Positions 19,801-34,907 are shown, numbered from the stretch's first letter. The stretch is 64,000 nucleotides of DNA from Tretioscincus oriximinensis (GCA_022410635.1 JAJVDF010000662.1:253797-317796), one strand, 5' to 3'. A program made the numbers and translations. The notes: a model not told the origin generated them from the sequence alone.

Positions 19801-21393
19801 CTGAAAAACAGCAATTCTGACCATGTAATGATTGTATGGATATCAAGCTATGGCAATAAAATTCAATACTATATAACTGTCTCAGCCCAACACAAGTTTC
19901 ATAATCCCATTCATCAGTATGCTGTTTGCTTTGTTGGAGTGATTTCTTGAGAATCTCCTTGGAAAATCTATGCAGACTTCTTGACAGAGATACAAAATTG
20001 GTTTACCATTCAGGAGTAGTGGTATGATTAACCAACCAGAATAATAGTGCCACACTATTTGGTTGGAGATTTAACCAACAATCCTCTGCTATCCAGGCAG
20101 TTTTTTCCATCACCCAGCTACAGCCACTTATTACTATTTGTTACTGACATTCACCTATATGATTGTACTAGTAGGTTGCGGTTTAGGTACAACTGATGTT
20201 AAGCAATGCCTTCTGCCATACTAACAACAAACATATACATTCAGTCCAACTACATATCTTAATAAAACCATTGACAACATAGATACAAAAAACCCTTACA
20301 GTATTTAAAAAACCAAATATGTGGAAGATCTGGTACTTTTAAATCAACCATTTAAGAAGTTTTTTTTTAGGTAAAATTGATAGGATTTCTCACAAGTACT
20401 ACTGTGGAAGGGTTTCCATATTTCTGAAAAATTCCCATTATTAGTATTCCTATTCTCTAATCTTATACATTTTTCAGCAAGAAAATCATTCTTTAACATT
20501 TTCCAAATCTCTTGAAACCAGATGGTATGTTAGTTACCCTGAGACCATAGGGTGGGGTATAAGATTAAATAAATGAATAAGGTTATCTGCATTTTTACAG
20601 TTCCTTACCCTAATGGTTGAGCTACCGCTATTAAGCTATTTAATCTAAGTAGTTCATTCTCTCTGAAGTGTGATTCTGATAAGTCACAGAGCAATAAAAT
20701 GTTAAGGTTAGTCAAGTAATTATTGTTAAACATTTCAAGCAAAAAATTATAATCTTCCCTCCCACAAAAGGGCACTGGGGGTCATTGCCACCACTTTTGA
20801 AAATTTCTTTGTCACATATGACACACTTAACAATTTCTCCAGTTTTTTTAATCTTTAGATCTTGTGATACAAAATTTGTGATTTGTCAAATGCCATCTAT
20901 AGAACATTATTTAGCAAGAAGGGTTTTTTAGATTTTACTGATGTAAACCATTTATGCTTTGTTTTAATTTATCCAGATAGCCTTAAACTCAGGCTTTGAA
21001 AACGTCTTGTTTCCACCATCAATTTAGAAGTTAGTTCTTTTAGCAACTTAGATATTTTGTTTATTCTGTCCTATGTTAATGGCCTAGGTATTGTTGTTCT
21101 TATTTCTACAGATTACAAAAAATATTGCATCCTTTTCTACTGAAATGATGAAGCATTTCCAGCTTGCAATCTTTCCTTAATAGGCTCTTTATTAATTTGA
21201 TCTTGTAAGATAAAACAGTCATGTATGCACCTATTTCTTTTCTACTTAGACGGTTCCAAACTTCTTGTGAAATTGGACTTGCAAATATAGAATGTCGTTT
21301 TAAACTTAACAATTGTGAAATGTTGGCAGAAATTTAGTTTGGCAAGATTATGTTTAGATGTCTGGAATAGATATATTTCTTAATCTTTGACAG

Positions 21394-21552
21394 CAAAGGA
21401 GCTAGCAGCTCCTGACATTAGTCCCTCAGCATCTGAAGAAGTAGACCTGTCAACGAAAGTTTATGCCAACCACTTTTCTCAAGTTAGTCTCAAAGTGCTG
21501 CTAGCTCCTTTGCTGGACTTTCTGCTAGACTAACACGGCTATTTCTCTGAAA
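21394..21552 (+). mobile_element. Short hairpin-bearing retroposon with target-site duplication
   Basis: The element runs from (CAG)CAAAGGAGCTAGCAGC to ACACGGCTATTTCTCTGAAA. It is flanked by TTAATCTTTGACAG at 21380-21393 and again at 21553-21566; the last three bases may belong to the element. GCTAGCAGC at the start pairs with GCTGCTAGC further in. Variable-length duplications of 11-14 bp indicate target-primed insertion rather than cut-and-paste transposition. Copies with the same ends lie at 33675 and 38440. Confidence 0.75.
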
Positions 21553-23221
21553 TTAATCTTTGACAGTCATTATTTACTGTTTTAGTGAGTTTAGTTTTAC
21601 GAGGTAATTGGATTTTTATATAGAATAAGATAAAGATGCAAATAAATAAAAAATACATGCAGTCGTCATGAAACAATACAAATATTTAGAAAATATATTC
21701 TGAGATAACATGCATGATATGAAAAGTGCTTCATATATTATCTAAATTCAGTATTAAAGTTACAGCAAAAAAATCCATTGGCATTAAGTGATGGTTTTGT
21801 AATTCATAAGAAAATTCTATCCTTGAACCACTAGATGGAACTCATGCAACAGATTTTTTTCAAAAAAATATTTATAAGGAGATGTCATTGAGGTTTTAGC
21901 AAGACCTTTCCAATGACAGAAAAAAACATTTTATAGCACTAATTACAATTATATGGCACTTCTGTGACAAGAGAGAACCATAGATACTTGTAGTCATTGA
22001 GTCTGTGAAAAGGAGGTAAAAGAAGTGGTATCACTGGTGAAAACAATGGAACTAATGTGAAGCCTCTGCAAAAACTGAACTTACTCGACATAATGCATTA
22101 GCCAATCTTGAAACTTAAAAATGCATAAAGGAGAAAAAGAGACTTTAACTTCATAGGCCATCTGTCCCTGGTCAATATACACTCAGGATTCTTGTACATT
22201 TATTGTGAAGGAACAACGAAGCCCTCTTTAAAATGTACTGTTGACACTGCTAATCGTCTTCAGGTTTTATTTAATGAAAAATAATAAGAATTATAATGAA
22301 AAAACAATAAGAATAATAAAAAAGAATTAGCAGAATTAGTAGTATTTGATGATGAAAGCAACCATCCCTTAATAAGAATTATGGTTATGCTGGGGTTACC
22401 AGAAAAAAGCAGGACAGAGATTCTATAATGGGTGTGCCAAAGTGGAGATTTCTGCCAAAACTGCTTGTTCTTTTATAAACACTAAAGATGCAGAAACATT
22501 GTCCCCTGTTATGTTATCTTAGGGAATGTGAAATTCAAATTCACTTAGTTGTATTTTGGGTACATGTGTGCAATTCTGAGTTAAGCCACATCCCACACAC
22601 AATTTCTACTAAGTTAGCTCTGTTGTTGTTCTAGCCATGCAGTGTGTGCGATTCAACAGGGGTATTTAATCCGAAAGAAAGCTTCTTGGGGACATTCAGC
22701 AATGTAAATTTGGCAAATCTCTTGAGGTGACACATTGATTGGTTCTCGGGCCTGATCCCCACGTCCCACATAAAGCGCTTTAGAAGTAAGATTACCTTCT
22801 GTCTGACCCACAGTTCCATGTGTCCAACCTTCCATGTGCTCTAAAAGTCTTTAGTGTGCAGTAAATAGCCTCTGAGACATTACCCAGGATAAGGCTCCAT
22901 GTGGACAGAGCCTCCATTTTAAAGGTACAAAGAAGAATCTCTCCAAAGCTGCTTTTATGCAAATATAAAGATTTCATTGGGTCTTGGAGTGCAGGGACAG
23001 CCTAGGAACAGTGGGCAGGGAATTCTGGGAATTATAGTAAATAAAGCACAGGCAGAAGAAAGGCAGAAGCTGAATGGCAAGTAAAATAAGGACAAGCTGC
23101 CAATGCATTTGGTTTTCTTTAGCATTTGTAAAGCGAGGCAAATGGACAGGTAGGGAAAGGACCTTGGTTTGCAGAGAATATGTTTGGGAATTGCAGTAAA
23201 TCAATACCTTATGGGGCTAAG

Positions 23222-23545
23222 GTTGCCATACGTCCCAGGAAAGCGGGACAATCCCGGTTTTAGGGACTAAAATATAGTCCAATCCAGGTATAAGGAGCTA
23301 TCAGGGCTGACGGCTGCAGCACGAGCAACCAGACCTGGAAGGAACCTCAGAGCATGCCGTAGATGATCCTCTGCTGGAGGCAGGGTTTCGCGCTTGATTC
23401 AGGCAGCGCGCGCCAACTCGCCTCCAGCAGAGGAGAAATGCTTGGGTTTTTGACAGGAGAACTGAGCTTTTGTGCAGCTCTGTTCTGCCTGTCTCACACA
23501 CCGTCCCCCCATCCTGGTTTCAGGCTGTCAAAATATGGCAACCCT
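23222..23545 (+). mobile_element. MITE of the GGTTGCCATACGTCCC family, complete, nested in an older repeat
   Basis: Starts GGTTGCCATACGTCCC and ends ATATGGCAACC, so the outer bases are inverted repeats. The middle matches 16918-17243 in opposite orientation. The flanking sequence (ACCTTATGGGGCT on the left, CATGTGACAAGATTGCTAAG on the right) is continuous in the related repeat near 51060-51100, which shows where the insertion happened. Confidence 0.75.
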
Positions 23546-24369
23546 ATATGAGGTTCATCATGTGACAAGATTGCTAAGCAATGTGACGGAACAGCATGGA
23601 AACTTTAAGATGCATTTTAAAAGAGTGAGGCAAACCATGTCAGAGGGAAGCTCCCATAAGAGGGAACCTCCACAGCTCTGAAACCCCCCTAGGTCTAGAA
23701 ACCCAACCTTACTTTACTGACAATAACTACAATTGAAACCATTTATCACAGAGCTGGAGAGGATCTCCACGGTCATCAGTCCAACCCCCTGCTCAGTGTT
23801 TCAGTAACCATCCCAGTAAGATGGCTTTCCAGCTCCTGTTTCACAATTTTCATTAACAGAGAGCTCACTCTACTTCCTATGGCAACTTATTACATTACTT
23901 AATTAAGTCAGAATTTTTTAAAAAAGAATATCTAATCTGCATCCATTTTTTGTATTTTACTTGAATTGCACCTGATGAAAAATGATCTTTTATCATTTCT
24001 TATCTACCTAAGAAGAAAGCCAATACAAATTGTTTTGATAAATCACAGGGCCATTGTGAAAAACTACTGAAAAGGAGATGTTGGGCCTGTACATCAAACA
24101 GGGCTTTACCTTGCATCCCTGAGAAAGCAAAAATTGAAGGAGAACAATATTAAGATACTATCTTTCATTAATAGGAAAGCTTCTTAAATATAAATTGTTA
24201 ACATTTTATTTTTTTATTGTTGTAACTCACCCAGAAACTGTCCACTGAAGGATGTGATATGTATGCAAAACTCAATAAAATGAATGCTAAATCTTCTCTA
24301 CTCTGAGTTTACCACAGAGGTGAAAAGACTTATTGGTAATAGTTCTAGTGTACCTAAGACACTAAGGCC

Positions 24370-24515
24370 TTTTCTGTACTGTGCCTTATCCTAGGCTATA
24401 TCTTAGAACAGGGGCCTGCCTTCTGTATAGACTATGATAGTCCCTGAATTGTATGCAAACGGCAGGCATTATTCTGAGATATAATCCAAAATAAGGCTTA
24501 ATGAGGAAACAGCCT
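24370..24515. mobile_element. Palindromic MITE copy, diverged
   Basis: CTGTGCCTTATCCTAGGCTATATCTTAGAACAG on the left and ATTCTGAGATATAATCC, AAAATAAGGCTTAATGAGG on the right form imperfect inverted ends. It is the same family as 5835-5992. Confidence 0.6.
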
Positions 24516-26830
24516 AAAAGAATTTAAACAAGTAGAAAATGCTTTGGGAACAATTCTAGGAAAGCAACAAATCATTTTCAATGTGAGGGAACAGATCAGC
24601 AAACTGACTCTTTTTCCTCCACATTATCTAAGCTAAAACTGGATCCTGAGTTATACGATGTCTGAAGAAAACAGCTGACTACATGCTATTTCACTGTGAA
24701 AGTGGATTAAAAATAGGAAAGGAGTGGTTAAGGAGGAAGAGAGGAAGGGAGTCTTGGAATAATTAATAAAGTTGATCCACAAAGTGTTTCCAATTTTATC
24801 ATAAATCTCTCAGTTTTATTTTATTGCCACGTAAATAATAGAGTGATATTTTGACAAATTATGGAAACAATTTGCTATCTACTTTACTGAAGTCAATGTA
24901 ATAAAGATGAGCTTTGTCTGCATGTCACTTGAAGCTACACAGCCTCTAATATAACTAACATTAAGATATTTACTAGAAAAATTTTCCAGCTACTTAAAGT
25001 AGGCATCTTCTTGGCAACGAAAGCTTAGGCATAGTTTACATGTCACTTGCAGCTTCCATTATGTAAATTGAAAAGGGTGAGGAGCAAAACAAAACTGTTC
25101 TCCTTGAAGCATGCTGTTCTCGCTAGCTAGCATGCAACTTAGATAAGGCCATCATTTTTTAAGAAAAAACTTTTATTGAATTAAGAAACAACAACACATC
25201 AACAGAATGGAGAAAAGGAGTCAAACATACTTCTTACATAAAATAAACAGATGTCTTATGAACATAGACTGTTGCCTGACTTATTCTGACTTGCAGAGCC
25301 ATCAAATAATAGAACCAAGATATCATGAGTATCTCCCAAGTATAAAATTCCTATTCTAACAAATAACCACAAAGAGTGAGAATATTGACCCTCAAACAGT
25401 AGACTATATGAGAACCCTCTGCTCAGACTTCGATCCATGAACCTCATGGAGGGGCCAGAGTGAGGATTCTGTTTGGGCTGCGCTAACAAAAGGTGCCCAT
25501 TACAAATAGCTCCTTAGAGTTCTGGGCTCTCATGCACTGCAACTGAGGCCACCATTTTTAAGAATAAGTACATGGGAGAAATAGATGTCAGCATCTTTCT
25601 GGGCTTCCATTACATAGCATGCATCCTGTGCATTACCTGTAGGTAGCAAGGCAGCTTGGAACAGGCAGCGTGATGCACAACTCATTATCTACCATTTAAG
25701 AATGTCAACATTGGAGGGCCAAGGGGGCTGGTTTGTGTTGCATAAAAACTAGAACAGGAAAGTTACAGCTTTATTGGATGTGGAAAAGAAGAAGCTTCAG
25801 CAGATATTATAATATCACCTGTTAAACTTTCTTTTTCTACACTTATTAAAAATGCAGCTCTCCTCCCTGTTTTTATGGCAACCCCAGTTCTGATGCTTGG
25901 GGTTGCTCACACTGAATGAACTACATATTGAATGAATTATATTTTTAACCTGTTACCCAGCCAGGAAATGGCCACTGGTATTCTATTGCTTCTGTGGGTT
26001 TGCTGGCAGTACACTTACAAATATCCAACGCATAAAGAAGCAATCTCTGTAATATAATTCACTACAGTGATTTCTTCATATATGGTGAAGGGCAGGATAT
26101 AAATCATTTTAAGTAAGTAGATATATACGTACTTTAATTTTACCAGCTTTGACAAAATTATAAATATGTAATTGCTCTAAGAAAATCAAAAAGGCCACTT
26201 AGATAGAATCAACACTACACAAAAACCTCAACACTCACATTTGGAACCTTGAGTCATGGAAAGTAGCCCTGCCCTGCCCTCCTCTTTCAATACCTTTGAA
26301 GGGGAGACACTCCTCCCACAGCTTTTAGACAGCAGGCTGTGTTCCCCACAACTGGGAAAGAGGTAGATCGTTCTTCTTGTAAACATTAACTTAAAGCTCC
26401 TTTCCCAAATAAATATAGTTCTTGACTCATCTCTTTCTAGCAGCCCTGGTGGTATCACTGAAGATCCAGCAATGCATTTAAACATCTATGGTTATTTGTT
26501 TCTTCCAACACTAAGATTCTATGATTCTAAATATTTTCTAATTAATATAATTCAGGAAAGTTCATAAGAAACTTTTTAATTAATTCACAAAAAATAAAAG
26601 CCTTGCAGATATCATGATTAGATCCCATTGATTAATATGTTGCTAAATACAGACTTCTCAATGCTAGTCTCTCTCAATATAAACAAAAAAGGGAAGGGAA
26701 TACATTCCAATAATAAAGTGCTGAAAAAAATAAAGAAAAAAAGGACACAGGTGAAAAAGTATAGATAAGATGTGTCAATAACATGAAAACAAGTATTTAG
26801 ACCCAAATACTTGTTTTTTCTTTCCAGATA

Positions 26831-27197
26831 CAGGCAAAACCTTGTTATAAAGAACCGTGACTGTAAGGGTGATAAACCAGTGGAACAGTTTGCCACAGGA
26901 GGTGTTGAATTCGCCTTCAACGGAAGCCTTCAAAGAGAGGCTGGACAGCCATTTGTCTGGGATGGTTTAGTGAATCCTGCATTGAGAGCAGGGGGTTGGA
27001 CCTAATGATCCTGGAGGTCCTTTGCAACTGTATAATTTTATGATATAACAAAATTCATGGTATAACAAATTTGAAGGTCCTGGTGGAATGCCTGTAAGAG
27101 TAATGTTGATTACAATAGGTTTCGTTATAACAAAATTTCATTACAACAAATAAATTTACCCAACTCTTTGTCATTCTTTATAACATGGTTTTACCTG
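26831..27197. mobile_element. Tigger/pogo-like MITE (TTGTTATAAC family), copy 2, split by CR1
   Basis: Bounded by TA on each side (26829-26830 and 27198-27199). The left end is CAGGCAAAACCTTGTTATAA and the right end TTATAACATGGTTTTACCTG, which are approximate inverses. The right portion aligns to the copy ending at 1113. A CR1 end sits inside (about 26860-27042). Confidence 0.75.
26860..27042 (+). mobile_element. CR1 LINE 3' end nested inside the Tigger-like MITE
   Basis: GATAAACCAGTGGAACAGTTTGCC to TGATCCTGGAGGTCC, then a worn TATAATTTTATGAT terminal repeat. It matches the CR1 ends at 4510 and 18485 and interrupts the surrounding MITE. Confidence 0.8.
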
Positions 27198-27325
27198 TAC
27201 TGATCAAATCCAATAATTTTACAGAAATATCTGTACATTTATAAATAGAACAATAGGAGATCGATAGGCTTTGTGTCACTGAGATTTGAAGATTTCTCAG
27301 TGCCTGGTTCCATAGGAAGTACTTA

Positions 27326-29794
<2,469 letters not shown>

Positions 29795-30012
29795 CTAGCC
29801 GTCGTGCAAGTCCGAAGTCAATCAGCTTGATTTTAGTACCAGTCTTGTTGACACACATAATATTCTCTGGTTTCAAATCCAAATGAACTATACCCTGTTT
29901 GTGAATATATTGTACACCTTCTGAAATCTGCTTCATGTATTTAATACATTCTCTTTCTGTTAGTTCAAAGTCCTCATCAATGATCCTCTCAAAGAGCTCC
30001 CCTCCAGAAACC
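29795..30012 (-). CDS. MYLK: MYLK exon: kinase hinge, catalytic loop and DFG
   Basis: A 218-bp exon (acceptor ATCTTGCAG, donor GTAAAA). It holds VSGGELFERIIDEDFEL, the catalytic loop IVHLDLKPENIMC (catalytic Asp, then Lys and Asn), and KLIDFGLARRL with the Mg-binding DFG Asp. The HLD form in place of HRD is typical of MLCKs. In-phase joins on both sides. Confidence 0.98.
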
Positions 30013-30533
30013 CTGCAAGATTTTTTAAAAATAAAAATAAAATATTTTACACTTTTTCATCTTGGTAAGATAAACGTCATTATAAATGAATATAATTTGG
30101 ATATTTCTGGTTTATGGATAAATGACAAAGTATGACTCGTGGCTAGGAACCAGCATGCCACAAGAAATTCTAACTTTTTCTAAATTTCTTTGACCCCTGC
30201 ACTTATTTAAACTTAGCCTGACATTTTCATAATCAAATTACCTCATCTACAATAGTATAATTCATAAAATACACCAACCTTCAGTTCAGAATTTGATTCT
30301 CTTGAGACATTTTTTCCCTTTATAGGTAAACATGAATAAATCTTTTGATTATCTATTTATATTAGAGGAAAAGCCTGTTGCATGGGTTACATGCAAAGGG
30401 CTCTAGCAACCTTTCCTGATCTTTCATCTCCTCTGCTGACTCACCATTGCCCCACTACCCCAAACACTGTATCATCCAGTCCACTGCTCCCTTTGCCCGC
30501 AACTGCCCCCCCACCCACTCTGCCATCAGAATC

Positions 30534-30604
30534 CCATCCTCTGCCCACCCACCCCCGGTTCCACCCCACCCCCGGTTCCACCCCCCCACCCCCGGTTCCA
30601 CCCA
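30534..30604 (+). repeat. C-rich minisatellite (CCACCCCCGGTTCCACC units)
   Basis: About three tandem copies of a CACCCCCGGTTCCAC unit of roughly 17-22 bases, preceded by CCT/CCA-rich DNA. On the minus strand, the MYLK sense strand, it is a run of G-triplets and longer that could form a quadruplex. Confidence 0.8.
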
Positions 30605-31074
30605 CATCTTCCTCCTGATTGTTTTTAAAAGGAAAGTGGGTTATTTACTTCAGAAGATCAACTGATGTCACTTTTTTTTCTAATGGAGGAAATGTGCTAC
30701 CCATCAATTTGTCTAACAATGATAAAACCAAGGAACATGCTAACAACAATGCTTGAAAGTGGGGATGGGAAGGTGTTTCCTCAGCCAAAGGTCAGGATAA
30801 ACATGATATACATATCTGCTAAAGATTGCTGCATGATTTCCCATTCTAAAAGGTGAAAGAAGAATGATTCCAGAAACGATGTTTCCTTCCTTTATGCTTC
30901 CCATTCTCATGAGCATTCTGGGGTTTAAAAGAATGATCAAAGATTACATGCAAATGGGCAGTGCTTCTGAAGTGTTTTTTTTCAATCAATATGTAGCAAA
31001 AGAGTTTCTCATGATTCTTCTTTCTCAACTTTGTTTTTCATACCTCACTTTTGCCTGTTGAGTTATATAGAGTG

Positions 31075-31470
31075 TAGGTTGACCAGATGACCCCTTTTTT
31101 GGGGGGGGGGAATCTGGTTTGGGGGTGTCTACCCTGCCCTCCCAGGGCTGTGTGTGATTTCCCCATTTTTTGTGAGGAAAAAAAAAATTTTTTTTTAAAA
31201 AATCACTGTACTACCACTAGGAGTCTCTTGACAACTAGGGACAGCTCCTGAAGGTACCCTCCCCTCAGTAAAAAATAAAAAAGCAGATTTCTTGCACACT
31301 TTGAAATATTTTTGCACACTTTGAAAATTCTCATGCACTTAAAAAATTCTCACATGCTTTGAGGATTTCTCAGATGGGGATTTCAGGGAGATATGCATGT
31401 TGGTGGGTGATTTGCATATTCATAAATATTAATTACCCTAGTTTGGGCTTCAAAAAATCTGGTCAGTCTA
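31075..31470 (+). mobile_element. MITE of the TAGGTTGACCAGATGACCCC family
   Basis: Left end TAGGTTGACCAGATGACCCC; right end AAAATCTGGTCAGTCTA, an inverted match to the outer bases (TAG-x-TGACCAGAT). It contains two adjacent TTGCACACTTTGAAA units. A full copy in the opposite orientation is at 46999-47337 and a shortened palindromic one at 58904-59091. Confidence 0.8.
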
Positions 31471-32542
31471 ACAAAGAGTTATAAAAATATATGAATGTGC
31501 TTTAGTTTTGAATTGGACCAACTGTTAAAGACAACTAAAGAATAATACTGCAGAGCTTCTGATATTTTCCTCCCAACTTAATTCTGATTGGAAAAACATT
31601 TAGGCGGCAGAAGAAATTAAAGTTATGCAAAGCTGCATGGAGTCCAAAATGCATACTCATTCTTCTTTTTCCATTAGCATTGCCAAATCCCAATCCAAGT
31701 TTAAGCAGAAAGATCAGTGTATTCTATCTTCAACTTGGTCAAAATTTAAATCTAAAAATAAGAAAAGTCTTCTGCCCAAATAATGGAGTTACATAATAGG
31801 GCTTCAAACTTTGAACTGTGCCTCTTGGCTATTTTCCTTTGAGTTATCTTAACATTTTGATCCAGTAATCAAGTCAGAATCAGTTTCCATTAATCCTACA
31901 TCATTAAGGGAGTTTTGACAACAGTGGTAGATTATTCTGATGCAATATGACACAAAGCTTTTCATGTACCAACTATCTTGCTGCTAGAACTTTAGATTTA
32001 TTCCTTTCAAAACTGAAATAGAAAAACCTGAAAACACAAAACAGTGCAATTTAGATCCTGGATCTACTCTGATGAATATCTTTACTTTAAATGTGTAGAA
32101 GAGCAGTGAAGACACACCTATTTACCCTAGCCTCTATTTTCCACTCCCCATTTTCAGGCATTGTTATTGGTTTTAGTGTGTTCAGTTTACATTTTGTTTT
32201 TCTTGCTGTGAGCAACACTGTGACCTCCAGGTATAGGGAGGATGAAAATGCAAAGGAATAAAATGGCACACATGCACATGTATTTTAGTTAATAATATTG
32301 ACAGTCCTATATGATGGAATAAAGACTGAGTTTCAAATGAGCCACAGCAAATTAATTTGAGAAAAGTCTCTTGTGTAAATCTAGTCTGACATACAAGCAA
32401 TAGGTAGTGATTTAACTTCCAAGATAATATGCCATTGCTAACAGTGAAAAGGAGGAAATTTCAATTTGAGAACCAGTTGGTTTTTGTAAGGCTTACAAAA
32501 ATGTGCAACTGACAGCTGTCTCAAAGTCTGGTTTATACTTAC

Positions 32543-32746
32543 AGTTCCAAGACCATGACGATGTTTGCTTTTTCTTCAAATGCATCTACACACTGAACGA
32601 GCTTTGGATGATGCAGGCAATTCATAATTCCAATCTCTTGCCTGATGTTCTCTTTATCTTTTGCAGAATAGGCTTTAAAAAACTTTCCTGCCCAAACTTT
32701 TCCAGTTTTCTTTTCAACAAGTCGGAATACTTGCCCAAATTTCCCC
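32543..32746 (-). CDS. MYLK: MYLK exon: kinase N-lobe (ATP-binding lysine)
   Basis: A 204-bp exon (acceptor TTATTTGCAG, donor GTAAGT). It encodes GKFGQVFRLVEKKTGKVWAG and KFFKAYSAKDKENIRQEIGI: the rest of the glycine loop, the ATP-binding Lys in WAGKFFKAY, and the alpha-C Glu in IRQEI. It continues through MNCLHHPKLVQCVDAFEE to the hinge. The joins at both ends keep phase. Confidence 0.98.
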
Positions 32747-34813
32747 CTGCAAATAAGTAATAATAAACATACATCTATTTCTTTTTATATTTCTTTTCCT
32801 GTTCCTACTCCTGCTCTAGTAGTACTACTTCTAAAGTTATAAACCATACTTTAAAAGATGAAATCCAGAAATGGTTGTAGTATTACAAACTAACAAAAGT
32901 AAGGTCCTGCTTCAAGTAGAATTCTTGGGAAACGAACTGCTATTCTTGATTTGTTAGCTGTAAGGTCTAGAAATGTCCCCTCAGCTTGCAAAGTTCTAGT
33001 TTGGAAAACCAGTTGTAATGATAATAACCATTTCTAGTTCCGAATTATGGATAGGCTGGCTGTTGTTGTATATATTTCATTTGACCTTTGTGGAAGAAGT
33101 TCCCGTTTTTCACTCTTGAATGCAAAGAATAAACAAGATTTTATGAATAATGGAATCTGGTCTGATATTTTAGTGTTGCATTATGCTGAAAAAAACAGCA
33201 GACCATACTTTTTTATTTTCTGGAATTATTAAAATAGACAATAAATGTTGTATGTTGGAGTGCTTGATTGTCAGGTCATAAGTTTAAAGACACTTTGGCC
33301 TGGTTCCACATATACTTTTAAAACAGTCATCAGTCCTGAAGAACTGGTGAAATCAGAAAATAAACCCACTTTTTTCTGGTTTTCAGTTCAGTTCAAGATC
33401 AGTGTTCAAATAGGACAGAAAATGGTTAAAAAGCATCTATGAACCCAGACTCCTTAGGGAATACCACTTACTAGCAACAGAAGAAGCTGCCTTTTGGCAA
33501 ACAAAACACTTGGGATCCTGTTTTGCAATCAAGAAGCACCTATAATACATCTACTGCCAGTTTACTGAAGATTCATGTTTCTTAGTGGGACAAATTGCTT
33601 TCACTTTTTTCCTGCTAAATTGGATTTTAAAAATTACATTTTAAATTTAAACTGACTGCTTTTATTTTATTATGTCCAGCAAAGGAGCTAGCAGCTGGAC
33701 TTTCTACTAAACTAACACGGCTATTTCTCTGAAATTTATTTTATTTTGATGTACACTGTTTTGAGATTTGCACATGAGAAGCAGTAGGCAAATGTTTTAA
33801 AGAAGTGAAATTACTGATAATAACTATGTTTTTTCCTACTTTGCTCCAAATTTGTTTCAATATTTTAACCTTTTAATTAGTAATGACAAGACAAGGACAA
33901 AGTTTTCTGAAAGAAAGTTTTGCCGAAAAACACTTGTCTAAGCCATGTGTTTTGAGCTTTAGGCTTTCTTGATTGCTGGGACATCGACAGACATCCATCT
34001 GGAAGCAAGGTAGTAAAATTTGCAGAACTTTTGGAGACTGATTAAAATGTATTTATATACCAAGACACATTCCTATGAACTTTCTGATTGTTTGCAATTA
34101 CTTTTATTGTATTGCCTTTATTGTTTAAATACTGCACACCTCTTTGGGGTTCATAGTAAAAGATGAGAAGCATAGTTGAAATATAAATTGAAATAAAACA
34201 AAAAGGAGTCATCTGTATCTGTGACTCTTCTCATACTAAATTTTGTTCAATATATCTCTATTCTACAGCAGATTAACTAGACTGTGGAGAATATGGAGGA
34301 ATTTGGGGTCCTTTTGATTGATACTTGAACAGGTCAGGAAATAATAAGTCCGGAAAAAATAAATATGCAAGTGACTGAAGTCCAGTGGGCATTTTTATGG
34401 CATAAATAAACTTTGAATCACATGGCAGATTATGAAGAAGAACTAATGGAACATTTACACTAGTGCTTCTAACCCCAAATGTATTTTCCAGTTGACCACA
34501 ATGGCCTTCATTTTCAAATAAACGTATTTCTTTTAAATTATAATATATGGTTCCGATATAATGTTCAAAAGAAAGTGGAGGATATTCCCTTGGAAGTATG
34601 CTTGCTCTGCCTCTTGTGTTATCCATAAGAGAACAGCATAGAGAAACATAAAAAGGAATCCAAGGGATTTTGTAATGGTGAGCAGATATGATTAAGAAAA
34701 ACTTCTGTCCTGCTGTGAAGAACAACTGTTGAGATTCATCTTAAAATGACTTGCCCAATTGTGGTCAAATTTCACCAAAAAAGAGAAACATCAATTGACC
34801 TAGTTACACTTAC
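32747..34813 (-). other. MYLK: MYLK intron with a deleted-type hairpin retroposon
   Basis: GT-AG intron. It contains the short retroposon at 33675-33739 and the longest unexplained minus-strand open frame in the window (34273-34725), both treated elsewhere. Otherwise AT-rich. Confidence 0.75.
33675..33739 (+). mobile_element. Short retroposon copy lacking the hairpin body
   Basis: CCAGCAAAGGAGCTAGCAGC is joined directly to TGGACTTTCTACTAAAC and ACACGGCTATTTCTCTGA. These are the two ends of the longer copies at 21394 and 38440, with the intervening hairpin missing. Similar TTTATTTTATT-rich sequence lies on both sides and may be the target duplication. Confidence 0.65.
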
Positions 34814-34907
34814 GATCCCAGTTTTTCTTCCACATTGTAGAAGTCTGTAACTTTTTGCTCATTATTGATAGTCACTGTCCGATAGTCAACTTCTGTTTCC
34901 TTGTCTT
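34814..34907 (-). CDS. MYLK: MYLK exon: linker into kinase domain
   Basis: A 94-bp exon (acceptor ACCTTATAG, donor GTAAGT). It encodes DKETEVDYRTVTINNEQKV and TDFYNVEEKLGS, the linker and the first part of the glycine loop (LGSG-K). VDYRTVTIN is characteristic of smooth-muscle MLCK just before its kinase domain. It splits codons at both edges, in phase with its neighbours. Confidence 0.97.

Larger units (their letters stand above)
30013..32542 (-). other. MYLK: MYLK intron with minisatellite and MITE
   Basis: GT-AG intron. It includes a C-rich minisatellite at 30534-30604 and the MITE at 31075-31470. The remainder is AT-rich with nothing assigned. Confidence 0.75.
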
